From positions 177,520,611 to 177,584,610 of the forward strand of contig BTPG01000001.1 of assembly GCA_036245525.1 (NCBI GenBank): 64,000 nt of DNA. The letters are read 5' to 3'. The position numbers and the translations under genes are program-made. The stretch is from Semisulcospira habei. Lineage: Eukaryota > Mollusca > Gastropoda > Semisulcospiridae. The notes beneath the pieces are model-generated. The model did no database searches. It saw nothing but the letters and a program-made list of their open reading frames with translations, and was not told the DNA's origin. Shown here one piece after another: positions 46,421 to 56,820 of the stretch. Numbering within the stretch: the first letter of the stretch is position 1; each line of letters begins with the position of its first letter.

Positions 46421-47677
46421 ATGGAATTTAAATCACCAACCATTACCACTACAAACGCATTTCAATTTAATGTGGATGCCAAATACAATGTCGCACCTAC
46501 TTATGAACAGAAAATAATTCAACTAAATCAGCTTGATATTGCTGAGTCAGAACAAGATCTATTCCAAGTCAAAGTACCAAATCCGTTTGACCATTATCTA
46601 AACCCTCCAATAACAGATGACTCAACTGCAAGAAAGTGGTCTTCAAGTCCACTACAGATGTTTCAAAACCAACTTAACTTTGCCATACTATGCTCAACTA
46701 CAGGCTGTGGTGTTTCATTCACAGATCATTTGAATCACTCAAACAAACTGATTAGATCTGTCTACCGTTTCCATGTTTATTACCAGCTTAGACGTATACT
46801 GTCAGAACTGCATACACCACTGCCCACTGAATCCAGTTTCAACAGGTATAACAACCCCATGGATATGAAAGCATTTGAACGCATCTGTAATGAATTTAAC
46901 ATAAGCACTAAGTATGACTTCACACAAAAACTTGATGATCACAAAGGCATGGGTACATTGTATTACGCTTTGAGTCACAGACAATACCCACAAGATTATT
47001 ACCCTGGTTACACTTCATTCTCATCAAAATCACAAGTCTGGATAGGATCAATAGAGCAGAAGCAGTCTAACGCCTGGACCACATTTATTTTAGATAAATC
47101 TGACGGGTTTACTCAAGCAGGAGTCGAGCGCGTCAATGAGTCTATCAGAACATATGTCTGGTGTTTACTAGGAGCACAATCACTAACAAAATCAAATATA
47201 TTAAACGGGAGTGGCAAATTTGAAGCACAAAAACAGTTTCTGGCAAATCTAGAAGATTCAATCAATTCAACAGTAGATCTCCCATCAAGCATACAGCGCT
47301 ATCAAGACGTTCTCAGATATGCCAGATCAAAAGTTGACTTTGTAGTTGGCATCGGGTTATACATGTTACCATCTGACCTTCAACTCCAAATGGGTACAAT
47401 AACAAATTATAATAATGAAATCATTGTTGCAGGTGTTGGTCAAAAACTCGGTCTCAATCAATCTGTAAACTTGGGGGCCACAACCACACACGTACAGTCA
47501 TTAAAATCATTACAGACAGTAACACCCCCGGCCCCGGCCCCGGCCCCGGCCCCAACACCGGCACTCATACAAGCGGTAACCCCTACACCAACCCCTGACA
47601 CCCATGAGTCAGAGAGAACTGCATTGGTAATAGGCCTCACTGGATTAGGAGTATTACTTCTTTATCTGTTTCATTAA
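46421..47677 (+). CDS. Conserved Polinton protein with C-terminal membrane anchor, 418 aa, copy D
   Basis: Intact. The globular region (residues ~1-345) has conserved blocks 'SSPLQMFQNQLNFAILCSTT', 'PLPTESSFNRYNNPMD', 'AFERICNEFNI', 'GVERVNESIRTYVWCLLGAQ' and 'ARSKVDFVVGIGLYMLPSDL'. A Pro/Ala repeat linker (APAPAPAPTP, encoded by CCGGCC repeats at 47,528-47,555) precedes the C-terminal membrane segment 'TALVIGLTGLGVLLLYLF'. Similar uncharacterised proteins occur in invertebrate Polinton-type elements. The topology suits a virion or membrane-anchored protein; no enzymatic motif seen. The tail overlaps the convergent gene by 24 bp. Confidence 0.82.
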   Translation: MEFKSPTITTTNAFQFNVDAKYNVAPTYEQKIIQLNQLDIAESEQDLFQVKVPNPFDHYLNPPITDDSTARKWSSSPLQMFQNQLNFAILCSTTGCGVSFTDHLNHSNKLIRSVYRFHVYYQLRRILSELHTPLPTESSFNRYNNPMDMKAFERICNEFNISTKYDFTQKLDDHKGMGTLYYALSHRQYPQDYYPGYTSFSSKSQVWIGSIEQKQSNAWTTFILDKSDGFTQAGVERVNESIRTYVWCLLGAQSLTKSNILNGSGKFEAQKQFLANLEDSINSTVDLPSSIQRYQDVLRYARSKVDFVVGIGLYMLPSDLQLQMGTITNYNNEIIVAGVGQKLGLNQSVNLGATTTHVQSLKSLQTVTPPAPAPAPAPTPALIQAVTPTPTPDTHESERTALVIGLTGLGVLLLYLFH

Positions 47678-48904
47678 ATAACCCACCATCAACCCTCCTA
47701 CTGTAACCAAAAAGACCCACACATGCTCTGCCATAAACCCTACTGCCTTTGCCGCTGTACTAATCAGCCAACTGACAACAGTGCCAATTATGCCAGGCAA
47801 AGCATCCACTGCTTTCACAGCCAATTTCTTAAGCAAGTTTGATATGTGAGACAGTTGTTTCTTTACCCATGACTGTAAGTCTTTTGGGTCTGTTGGAGCC
47901 GGGGGGCCAGGGGTTGGTGGTGCTGGTGCCAGGGGTGCTCCACCACCACTGCCGGAGACAGCCAACACAACAGTACTGATAATAAACCCAAGAGCTGTAA
48001 TTAAACTAGCAATTGTGATACCCTGCTCTCTGAAAAGTGTTTTAAGTCTCTCAGCCAGAGTTGTGTCTTCGTGAAGTATTTTCTGAATAGTTTCTCTAAT
48101 TCTGTTGACCTGTGATTTCAGTTTTTGTCTTCCAATACTAATTGTTTCTAACCGACCTGATCTTTCTATCTGCAAATCATTTAATCTGTGTTGAATTCTT
48201 TCTTTCATTTCTGTGTCAAGATTTCCATTGTCTGCGGTAGCCAGTTTCTCTTTTTCACGTTCTATGTGTTTATCAAGCTCTCCCAGTTTGGCAAGATTAT
48301 TAACCATCTCACCTCTTATTGTCTGCAATGATTTATCCAAACCCATAATCTCTCTCATTGACAAAGGTGGGTCTTCTATTGTTTTCATAGCATCATTTAA
48401 TTGTCCTTCAGTAAATGAGGTTTCTTGTATCACAGTGTTTGCTATTTCTGGTAGGCTTGTTACTGGTGCCATTTCAATCTCTTGCCCTGTTGGCAACTTT
48501 GTTTGTGTGTCATGAAGAACACTAGCCAGTCTTGGCGTGACAGGAGACCCACCAATTCCAAGTTGACGCAAGGCACCAACACCACCTTCATTTTTTATTG
48601 TACTTAAAGCCCTAAACCTACTAGGGTCTTTTTTGTTAGTCAATAGTACTTTTCCTTTGTCAACAGTATTTAAATATAAATGACCCTTGCCATCAAGTTC
48701 AAACTGATTAGGGTCTATGTTGTCTGGGCGGCCACCAACATGATCATAAAACGAATTCACTTTGGTTTCTAAAAGTTCGTGACGTAAACTGTAAATATTT
48801 CTTGTACCAGTCATATCTGCCATATCTGTCATATCTGTTGTATTACCAAAATCATTCATGTCATCCATTTCAAAATCTTCATGATTAAATCCTCCCGCTG
48901 CCAT
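47654..48904 (-). CDS. 416-aa membrane protein with acidic N terminus and two C-terminal hydrophobic domains, copy D
   Basis: Start at 48,904. Residues 1-40 are acidic (EDFEMDDMNDFG). A conserved block with 'HLYLNTVDKGKVLLTNKK' and 'LSTIKNEGGVGALRQLGIGG' follows, then a charged helical region (about 170-285; 'LDKHIEREKEKLATADNG'). Hydrophobic 'ITIASLITALGFIISTVVLAV' (about 305-325), a G/P linker, and 'ALPGIIGTVVSWLISTAAKA' plus 'FLVTVGGLMVGYLMK' complete it. Intact. Related proteins of this shape occur in invertebrate Polinton-type elements. Function unknown; membrane remodelling is possible but unproven. Confidence 0.8.
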   Translation of the reverse strand: MAAGGFNHEDFEMDDMNDFGNTTDMTDMADMTGTRNIYSLRHELLETKVNSFYDHVGGRPDNIDPNQFELDGKGHLYLNTVDKGKVLLTNKKDPSRFRALSTIKNEGGVGALRQLGIGGSPVTPRLASVLHDTQTKLPTGQEIEMAPVTSLPEIANTVIQETSFTEGQLNDAMKTIEDPPLSMREIMGLDKSLQTIRGEMVNNLAKLGELDKHIEREKEKLATADNGNLDTEMKERIQHRLNDLQIERSGRLETISIGRQKLKSQVNRIRETIQKILHEDTTLAERLKTLFREQGITIASLITALGFIISTVVLAVSGSGGGAPLAPAPPTPGPPAPTDPKDLQSWVKKQLSHISNLLKKLAVKAVDALPGIIGTVVSWLISTAAKAVGFMAEHVWVFLVTVGGLMVGYLMKQIKK

Positions 48905-48944
48905 TGTTTTATTAATTTATTATTTTTTATTGTGCATAATAAAA
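48905..48944. promoter_or_regulatory. Divergent promoter region between the 416-aa and capsid genes, copy D
   Basis: 40 bp, almost pure A/T, with TTATTATTTTTTATTGTGCATAATAAAA. Equivalent to 28,593-28,632 in C. It supplies AATAAAAATG to the capsid start. Confidence 0.6.
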
Positions 48945-50231
48945 ATGACACAGTCTTACGGATCAAAGTTAGACCCATACAGAAAACTATGTGAGCCTCT
49001 GGGTGTTAAGGGCATAAGACAATCAATCGTCATCACAAACAATCCAAGTACCATAGACCAGAACCAAACACTTACAGTCAAGTTTCCAAACCTAGGCCCC
49101 AGTGACGTTATTGTTCCTGGCACTGCACGCCTAGCATTTAATATTGAACTTTCATCAGACGCAGATGTGAACAGAACACTAGTTGACAATCTTGGCAGAG
49201 CAATTGTTAGAACTATTAAAGTAAAACTTGAAGGACAAGAAGTGTTTAGTCTTGACGACTCCGATGTATTCTACTGTTACAAAGACCTTTGGCTAACAAT
49301 AGAAGAACGAGAAGACCGTATTTATCAAGGCATACAATCTGATAATATTGGTAAACTTCGAATCAATGCTGGAGACAAAACAACTACTGGGGTACCAAAG
49401 GAAGTTATTATAGCAGAAACATATGGAACCAGATTTTACATTCCACTTGAGTTTGAAATCCTAACAGCACATTTGCCTTATTATCAAGGGGCACTGAATG
49501 ACCGTCTGAGCTTTGAACTAACTTTCAATGACTACTCCAAAGTTATTAAATCATCTGCCACAGATGCAACATACAAGATCTCTAACATTTCCTTGGAATA
49601 TGAAATTGTCACACACACTGATCTAGCCAGACTCATTCAAAATCAGTACCAGTCAAGACTTCCAATTTATTATGACAGGGTGATTAGACATAGTTTAATA
49701 CCCAAAGACAAGAGCGACCCAATGTGGAACATAAACTTGAACACACCAGCTAGGTCACTGAAAGGTATTCTTATGTTGTTTGTTGAACCGGCGAGTCCAT
49801 ACAAAAGGGATTCAGACAAATTCTACAATCCAAAGATTACACATTTGTCCTGCACAATCGAAGGCCGCCCTAATCAAGTGTACGCTTCAGGTTTGTTACC
49901 TTATCAACACTACGATGAGATCACAAAGTATTTTGCAGGAGGAAGGATTAGAGATAAACCTGCAAACATTGCGTGCAAAGATCTACATCTGTATGATGTT
50001 AGGATCGGACAATACCTGACAAACAAGTATGCACTGTGGCTAGACCTGCGTAGTACAGATGACGATTATCTTCATGGGTCAGGACGAACTGTCGAGAATG
50101 GTAGTGATGGAATAACAATTCAGATACAAAAGAAGGTTGAAACTGCTGCAGCCATAAACATATATTTGTACCTGATATATGACGCACAACTCAATATTGC
50201 AGAAAGCAGACTGAGTGGACACATATATTAA
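48945..50231 (+). CDS. Candidate major capsid protein (428 aa), copy D
   Basis: Start chosen at 48,945, the ATG in AATAAAAATG context; 48,930 is in frame. Intact. Blocks: 'LTVKFPNLGPSDVIVPGTAR' (~42-61), 'NLGRAIVRTIKVKLEGQEVF', 'YGTRFYIPLEFEILTAHLPY' (~160-180), 'YYDRVIRHSLIPKDKSDPMW', 'NPKITHLSCTIEGRPNQVY' and 'GDDYLHGSG'-like C-terminal strands ending 'NIYLYLIYDAQLNIAESR'. Size, beta-rich pattern and position directly before the packaging ATPase fit a double-jelly-roll capsid protein. The family is shared with uncharacterised invertebrate Polinton proteins. Confirmation needs structure prediction. Confidence 0.78.
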   Translation: MTQSYGSKLDPYRKLCEPLGVKGIRQSIVITNNPSTIDQNQTLTVKFPNLGPSDVIVPGTARLAFNIELSSDADVNRTLVDNLGRAIVRTIKVKLEGQEVFSLDDSDVFYCYKDLWLTIEEREDRIYQGIQSDNIGKLRINAGDKTTTGVPKEVIIAETYGTRFYIPLEFEILTAHLPYYQGALNDRLSFELTFNDYSKVIKSSATDATYKISNISLEYEIVTHTDLARLIQNQYQSRLPIYYDRVIRHSLIPKDKSDPMWNINLNTPARSLKGILMLFVEPASPYKRDSDKFYNPKITHLSCTIEGRPNQVYASGLLPYQHYDEITKYFAGGRIRDKPANIACKDLHLYDVRIGQYLTNKYALWLDLRSTDDDYLHGSGRTVENGSDGITIQIQKKVETAAAINIYLYLIYDAQLNIAESRLSGHIY

Positions 50232-50265
50232 AATTATATTGTGTATTAAAATTAACCTGAGCTTG

Positions 50266-50862
50266 ATGACCCTTGACCCACACTGTGGATTGTTTTGTGG
50301 TGCCACAGGGTGTGGGAAAACTGAATTTGTACTTAACCTCTTACAAACAAGATACATACACCACTTTGAAAACATTGTAATATTTTGTCCAACAATAAAA
50401 CACAACAAAGCTTATCACAACCGTTTATTCATTTGGACTGACAGCAACATATACTTAGTCGACCCTGAAAAGAAACTGAATGACTACCTACAATATTTTT
50501 ACAAGCAATTTGAAGGACAGCCAACCTTGTTTATTGTTGATGACTGTTCTGCAGAGAAAGACATTGTCAAGAAGAGAAACACTCTAGCAGAACTTGCCTT
50601 CAGTGGCAGACATGCTAATGTAAGTGTATGGATTCTCACTCAGAAATATAATGCTGTACTGAAAGATTTTCGAGAACAGTTAAAGTTTATCTGTTTGTTT
50701 TACTGTAAGGATCGTGACAGCTTTGAAGACTGTCTCAGAGAGAATGATGTCATCCCAAATAAGCATGAACGTGATGATGTAAAAAATAAACTGAAATCAA
50801 CTAAGCATCTAAAGCTCATTTTAAAGACAGATCAGCCCACAGGGTATGGGTTAGTAAATTGA
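50266..50862 (+). CDS. A32-like packaging ATPase, copy D (ancestral start lost)
   Basis: Walker A 'GATGCGKT' at residues 12-19 and Walker B 'TLFIVDD' at 87-93. 'WILTQKYNAVLKDFREQLKF' lies further on, as in A32-type ATPases. The ATG used by copy C (31,501) is ATT here (50,251), so translation would begin at 50,266, five codons later, or at the upstream in-frame 50,215. The frame is otherwise intact. It lies between the capsid gene and the 114-aa gene on the same strand. Confidence 0.9.
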   Translation: MTLDPHCGLFCGATGCGKTEFVLNLLQTRYIHHFENIVIFCPTIKHNKAYHNRLFIWTDSNIYLVDPEKKLNDYLQYFYKQFEGQPTLFIVDDCSAEKDIVKKRNTLAELAFSGRHANVSVWILTQKYNAVLKDFREQLKFICLFYCKDRDSFEDCLRENDVIPNKHERDDVKNKLKSTKHLKLILKTDQPTGYGLVN

Positions 50863-50898
50863 TGTAAATTAATTTATACATTTGTTTGTCCAATAAAA

Positions 50899-51243
50899 AT
50901 GACAGACGGACAAATCATACAAGTGCTTGATCTCACACACCTTTTCAAAGATGTTATGCACTTTACTGACTTAATATCACCCAAACAGACTTACATAAGC
51001 CTTTCAGCACCATCAGAAATATATGCTACATACAGTGTGACTTTGGATTATGTCGATGAGCATCCAAATGTGGAGCACATGACAGTTGATTTAAAGACAC
51101 CTACTTTTAAAGTTGATGATACCAACTATGGTTGGTTAGGGGAAATTTGTTATAGCATATTTAAACAACTACGCAAACTAAATGTTTATATTGACAGTGT
51201 TACAGTTAATAAAGTGGTATTACACAGGGTGAGCAAGTTGTAA
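50899..51243 (+). CDS. Conserved 114-aa protein, copy D
   Basis: Start in TCCAATAAAAATGACAG context. Intact. 'SLSAPSEIYATYSVTLDYVD' is followed by a conserved helical end 'YGWLGEICYSIFKQLRKLNV'. No family recognised. Spacing is 36 bp after the ATPase and 35 bp before the polymerase. Confidence 0.73.
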   Translation: MTDGQIIQVLDLTHLFKDVMHFTDLISPKQTYISLSAPSEIYATYSVTLDYVDEHPNVEHMTVDLKTPTFKVDDTNYGWLGEICYSIFKQLRKLNVYIDSVTVNKVVLHRVSKL

Positions 51244-51278
51244 TATTTTTTATTTATTATTTTGTCGGACAAATAAAA

Positions 51279-54200
51279 ATGACGGACAATGCTCAAAGCC
51301 CTGGCCCATCTGGTTTAAGAAACGTGTTTCACACAACAAACTTACCTATATCCAATACTAATAATGTTTATGAATCAATAGAAAACTCTTTTTCTGTCAT
51401 ACAGCAAAATCTTATCACAGGCAGTGTTAAGATTCAGATTGTTGCGAAAATTGAATTCACTAGGGTGGACGGTGAAGTGATTGTATCGTATATATCAACA
51501 AGACAACACACAGTTAACACAAGAAGAGAATTAGAGCACGTGTTTAGAGACAGACTATTACCAGACTTTCTCCAGGCGATTGACAGTGCAAAAATGAAGG
51601 GGTCTGGTTGGCACGAAGGACATGTACATGAACTGCAATTAAAGCAGTCTAGGTATCATCCTATATTAGGTAAAGCATGGATACCACTGCCAACAGAGGT
51701 TGCAAACAAAAAGGCTGTAGTCAATATTCAGAACAATGACAACTATTGTTTCATGTGGTGTGTGCTTGCTAAACTACACTTTATAAAATCAAAACCTGAA
51801 CGTGCATCTAACTACACTAAATTTGTAAATGAACTCAACTTCAGTGGCATTGAGTTCCCTGTTAAAATAGAAGACATAGACTTGTTTGAAAAACTAAATC
51901 CTGGTATATCTGTAAATGTGTATGTGTGGGATAATGAGTCTGTTGACAAGTTACAACCAATTAGAGTATCACCAATTGCCCCAACCTATGGAAAGTCAGA
52001 AGATAGGCATGTTGACATGTTACTAATAAGCTCTGGTGATAACTTCCACTACACAATTATCAGGAGTATGTCACGACTAATTCATAATCATGTATCAAAA
52101 CATAATGGTAAACAGGAAGTGTGTAAGAGATGTTTACAAAGATTCTCCTCTATTGCAGTGGCACATAGACACATTCTACATTGTAGGTCAGCTGATGACA
52201 TACAAACTGTACTTAAGTATCCAGAGCCTGGTAGTCAAGTGTATTTTAAAAACTATGGGAATCAACAAAAGCTGCCGTTTGTAGTGTATGCAGATTTTGA
52301 ATCACTGGTTGTTCCGTATGAAGGTCATGTTCCAGAGTCATTACCAAAGACTATAAATTTGAGTGACCAAGTGGTGTGTTCTTTTGGATACATTATTGTT
52401 AGGTCAGACGGTCTGCATTCAGAGCCTGTTATCTACAGGGGTGAAAATGCAGCATGTCTGTTTTTAACAGAAATGAGACATTTGCATAGTCAGGTAGTAC
52501 AATATCTCACAACATGTCAGATGCCTTTGGTGATGACAGAAGAAGACAAACTAAAATTTGATACAGCTGAGACGTGTTGGATTTGTGAACAGCCTTTAAG
52601 TGGTGATAAAGTTCGTGACCATGATCACATAACTGGGCGTTACAGGGGTGCTGCACATGGTGATTGTAACTTGAAATTAAAAATAGATCCCAAGACATAC
52701 AAGTTACCAATCTTTTTTCACAATCTCAAAGGGTATGATTCACACATTATCATGCAGGCTGTGGATGAGTCGTACAAAAACATAAGTTGTATTGCCCAGA
52801 CAACTGAGAAATACTTAACTTTTAGGTTAGATAAATTAGCATTTTATGACTCCATGCAACATTTGTCTTTAGGATTGGCTAGTCTGGCAGAAGGACTGAC
52901 TGAGTATCCAATAACGAGTAAATATTTTGAGCCAGACTTGATTAAGAAAGGTGTGTATCCGTATGAGTACATTGATCACTGGGTTGTGTTTGAGGAAAGG
53001 AGACTGCCACCAAAAGAGAAATTTTATTCTACACTAACTGGCAAAGGTATTTCTGACTCTGAATATCAACACGCTCTTGATGCATGGGGGAAGTTAGGGT
53101 GTCAGACTATTGGTGACTACCACGATCAGTACTTAAAGGCAGATGTTTGTTTGCTAGCAGACGTATTTGAAAGTTACAGTGAAAAGGGTTTGTTGCACTA
53201 CAGACTTGACCCAGCCTGTTACATCACTAGTCCTGGCATGACATGGGATGCATTTTTGAAATCCAGTAAGATATTTATAGACCTGTTGTCTGATCGTACG
53301 ATGGGTGAAATGGTGGAACGCGGATTGAGGGGAGGGATTAGTATTGCAGCAAATAACTACGCCAGAGCCAACAATAAATATCTGGACGACCTTGGGTTTG
53401 ACCCCTCAAGGTCAAGGTCATTCATTACGTACCTTGACGCTAATAACCTTTACGGATTCGCGATGTGTGAGTTATTGCCCTTGAAAATCTTTTGTCTGCA
53501 TGATTTGTCACAGTATGACATAAGACATAACAAAATATATTATTAATCTTGACCGAAACGACGCGAAGGGTTGGATCTTTGAAGTAGACCTGGAGTACCC
53601 ACACCATCTACATGATTACCACAATGATTATCCATTAGCAGTTGAGAAAATGAGTATGACAGGGAAAAAAGAAGACACTAAGCTTGTGCCAAATCTAAAT
53701 GACAAATTCAATTACGTTTGTCACTACCGCTTGCTACAGTTTTACATCAGACACGGGTTAGTACTAAAGAAAGTTCACAGAGGAATTCAATTTGATCAGA
53801 GTGCTTTCATGAAAGATTATATAATGAAGAACACAACCCTTCGTGCCAGAGATGGCAACACTGCATTTGACAAAGACTTCTTTAAGCTTATGAACAATGC
53901 CTGTTTTGGCAAGACAATGGAAAATCCTCATCACCGCAAAGATGTGAGACTAGTCACAACTGAATCGGGTGCAATTAAACTTACAGGTAAGCCGCAGTAC
54001 ACAGGGTATAAAGAATTTCATTCATCATTGTATGCCGTGTCACTCAAAAAAAAGATTGTTAAACTGGACAAGCCAGTATTCATTGGTATGGCAATTCTGG
54101 AGTTGTCAAAACTGTTGATGCTTGAATTTTATTATGATTACTTCAAACCAAAATATCCTGAGTGTCGATTGTTATACACTGACACTGACTCTATGGTAAT

Positions 54201-54741
54201 AGACGTGCCTACTGAAGACTTTTACGAAGACATGAAAACAGAGTTACACATGTATGACACGTCTGACTACCCTAAAGATCACCCGCTGTTTAGCACACAA
54301 AACAAGAAAGTGCCTGGTAAGTTTAAGGATGAACTAAATGGTGTGCCTATAGTTGAGTATGCTGGACTGAGATCAAAAATGTATTCTATACTGCACCAGA
54401 AAGGTAGTCAGTCGAAAGCCAAAGGAATAAAAAAAACAGCGATAAAAAATAAAGACATACGTCATGAACATTACAAGCAAGTGTTAGATGGTGCATTGAT
54501 GCCTGATTATCCAAACAAGTCACTGAGATCAAACAAACATAATCTTGAAATGATCCAAACACATAAGAAGTCACTTGCAGTTGGGGACACGAAAAGAGTG
54601 TTTCACAGTAAGGAAAAAGCTTATGCACCTGGTCATTACAGGCTCAAGTTATCTGAAGACATTTGTGATGAACTGGTTGATGAATTAATTGACGACTTAG
54701 TTACTGAAATGAGTAACGGTGTCTGGGGGAATAATCTGTAA
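51279..54741 (+). pseudogene. Protein-primed family B DNA polymerase, copy D (single frameshift)
   Basis: ATG 51,279 (CAAATAAAAATGACGG). First frame, 755 codons: an extra N-terminal domain with 'NNDNYCFMWC' (~152-161); C2HC-type finger 282-302; Exo I 'YADFESLV' (Asp339, Glu341); inserted treble-clef finger 'CWICEQPL..VRDHDH' (433-463); Exo II 'FFHNLKGYDSHI'; Exo III 'YLKADVCLLADVF' (618-630); motif A 'YLDANNLYGFAM' (718-729). A frameshift at about 53,520-53,545 follows. The other frame then runs to 54,741 with motif B 'LMNNACFGKTMEN' and motif C 'LLYTDTDSMVID'. All catalytic motifs survive. Full length would be ~1,150 aa. Confidence 0.95.
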
Positions 54742-55662
54742 TTCTTCTCTGACAAATGCCCTCTGGGGTGCAGGGTCATACAGGTAATATATTGTTGCGT
54801 CTGGACCGGGAATTATTTTTTTTATATTGTGTACAGACGTTGACCAGATGGGGTCTGTTGCCCTGCGTCTGTCGTCGTTCTCAGCCTCCCCTGGCTGATA
54901 TAAATATCTCACCTGTTTAGTAAATAAACATGTGTCTGGAGGTGGGGTTGGTCCTGTTTTTGGCTCTGTAATTGTTTTCAATTTAATAGCATCAGCAGGC
55001 TTAGGGTGTCCTTCGTTATTCATTGCTTTTATCACATGTGGTAATCTCTTTACCCACTCCGTGTTACGGGTGTCATGCATGAGTTCCTTAGAATACTGGT
55101 AACTGAAAAGTCTTTCTGATAACTGTTTGTTAAAGTTCTCTACAATTGCCTGTGATCTGTGCACACCTGGAATGCCTCGTCTGACCAGTACACCATGGTT
55201 AGCAAATAACTGATTAAATGCACCTTTGAATTCTGATCCATCATCAACTTGTACAAGTCTGGGGTATCTTCAGGGGCCTCGACTATATATTTTTGATAAA
55301 GCAGTAGCAACTGTACTGGCTGTTTTGTCAGATATGGGTTCAGCGTCTTTGTACCTTGAAGCAATGTCTACAACAGTCAGTGCATACTTGTATCGTTTCT
55401 TTCTTATTGTATCATGTGGTAGGAACAGGAGGTCCATTTGGTGTGTGTCATTTGGGGTAGTGTTCTGAAAATGAGGCCTTGTTATCTTTCTTGGAGCAGG
55501 AAGATATATCTGCCAAATTGCTTGTCTCTGTAACCATTGTTTGACCTGATTGAGTGTTATATCTCCGCCCACAGCGGCATGTAATTTTTCAATAGCTGTT
55601 TGTCCTTTCCAATAGCCTGATGGAGAGTAATATATTTTTGATAGTTTATTTTCGGCTGCCAT
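54697..55662 (-). pseudogene. DDE (rve) integrase, copy D (one nonsense codon)
   Basis: Start at 55,662 (MAAENKLSKIYYSP), overlapping the 144-aa gene by 17 bp. N-terminal domain 'YWKGQTAIEKLHAAVGGDIT' and 'QVKQWLQRQAIWQIYLPAPR', catalytic core 'QMDLLFLPHDTIRKKRYKYA' with the first Asp, then TGA at 55,270-55,272. The same frame continues with 'VQVDDGSEFKGA' (second Asp), 'HRSQAIVENFNKQLSERLF' (Glu) and a C-terminal domain to 54,697. Its tail overlaps the polymerase tail by 45 bp, convergently. Confidence 0.94.
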
Positions 55663-56080
55663 TTTTTCTAGCAATGAAAACTCCTGTAAAATAAACAAAT
55701 GTCATTCCCACTAGAACAAAGATTATCTCCCCGTTTCTTTGTTGTGTGCTTGGTTTGTAATAGTCACTTAGTTTCGGTTTAGGGATAGACATGTCTTCAC
55801 CTGTGACAAGAAAATATTCCCTGATTGCTTCGTCTGTATTTGAAAACGTATGCTGTGCGTGGCCTTCAAGCCTGAGTTTTTCATTGATGAAATCAAGTTT
55901 CTCAATTCTTTGCTTCTCATAATCCTGTTGGGCTTGAGCAAGTTTCTCAGACGCTTCATTGTGACGTTTCATTTCTTCTGCAGATTCTTCTCTACCCATT
56001 TTTGAAAAGAGATAATTAGAGCCACTGAATGCGAGGGCGTTAACAACTGCCCCACCAATCATAATAGCTATCGTCGCCAT
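55646..56080 (-). CDS. Conserved 144-aa two-membrane-segment protein, copy D
   Basis: Start at 56,080. 'IAIMIGGAVVNALAFSGSNY' hydrophobic N terminus, 'EEMKRHNEASEKLAQAQQDY' helix, 'HTFSNTDEAIREYFLVTGED' and a C-terminal membrane segment 'EIIFVLVGMTFVYFTGVFIA'. Intact. Members of this family occur in other invertebrate Polinton-type elements; role unknown. Downstream of the 76-aa gene by 11 bp and overlapping the integrase start. Confidence 0.8.
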   Translation of the reverse strand: MATIAIMIGGAVVNALAFSGSNYLFSKMGREESAEEMKRHNEASEKLAQAQQDYEKQRIEKLDFINEKLRLEGHAQHTFSNTDEAIREYFLVTGEDMSIPKPKLSDYYKPSTQQRNGEIIFVLVGMTFVYFTGVFIARKNGSRK

Positions 56081-56091
56081 AATATTTTTAT

Positions 56092-56322
56092 TTACATAGA
56101 AACATTTTCGGGAATAATTCCTTGCTTGACAAGAAAATCTTTTGTCGCAATTGACGCTGTTACAACTACAATTAGCTTAGCACTGTCTTCGAAATCAAGT
56201 CTACTCAGGTCTGCTGATTTCATTTTGAGTAGACTTTTCCCCAGCATAGAATAAGCTACTGCTAATCCACTGATTATGGCAGAGTGATACACAAGGTTCA
56301 TCATGTTCTTTGAGTCATTCAT
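56092..56322 (-). CDS. Conserved 76-aa small protein, copy D
   Basis: Intact: 'MNLVYHSAIISGLAVAYSML' is the hydrophobic part, followed by 'DLSRLDFEDSAKLIVVVTAS' and 'FLVKQGIIPENVSM'. The best conserved of the small genes across A-D, which argues for a defined role, perhaps in the virion. Confidence 0.77.
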   Translation of the reverse strand: MNDSKNMMNLVYHSAIISGLAVAYSMLGKSLLKMKSADLSRLDFEDSAKLIVVVTASIATKDFLVKQGIIPENVSM

Positions 56323-56358
56323 TTTCTAAGGCAAGAAAAATTAAAATAATATTTTTAT

Positions 56359-56820
56359 TTACTGCATATAAAATGGGTCAACGGCTTTGGATGTTACTGG
56401 TAATGTGGCGACTTCTGGTTTTGTTTTTGGAGTGTCTGATTTTTTGGTCACTGTACGAGTCTGTGGTTTGTATTTTTTGTATAATTGATAACCTACGTAA
56501 CCAAATCCGACAACAAATCCGGCAACTATATATTTTGTTGATTGAGGGTCAGACTTAGTTGTTTGTCTCTCACTTTGATGAAGGTGTCCTGTCGGTGTCA
56601 GTCCTGACGGTAGTGACACTGGTCCTGAAGGTGTTGACGCCTGGTCAGTCACATGAGTCTTTTCTGTTTGTGCCTTAAGCTGTAATTTTTTTTGCCTATT
56701 ATATTCGGCTAATCTTTTTCCAGCCTCAACCCTGCCTGGACTTTTAGTCTTCGTCACAGTTTGAACCTGTGTCAAAACAGGGTCCGGGTTCTGTTGTGTA
56801 GTCATCTTGTTCTCGTCCAT
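56359..56820 (-). CDS. Conserved 153-aa protein with C-terminal membrane segment, copy D
   Basis: Start at 56,820, overlapping the 192-aa gene by 77 bp. 'VEAGKRLAEYNRQKK' near residue 30, a variable S/G/P-rich linker, then 'YIVAGFVVGFGYVGYQLYKK' and a C terminus 'DPFYMQ'. Intact. The linker is shorter than in C and lacks the regular GPS repeats. Confidence 0.77.
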   Translation of the reverse strand: MDENKMTTQQNPDPVLTQVQTVTKTKSPGRVEAGKRLAEYNRQKKLQLKAQTEKTHVTDQASTPSGPVSLPSGLTPTGHLHQSERQTTKSDPQSTKYIVAGFVVGFGYVGYQLYKKYKPQTRTVTKKSDTPKTKPEVATLPVTSKAVDPFYMQ

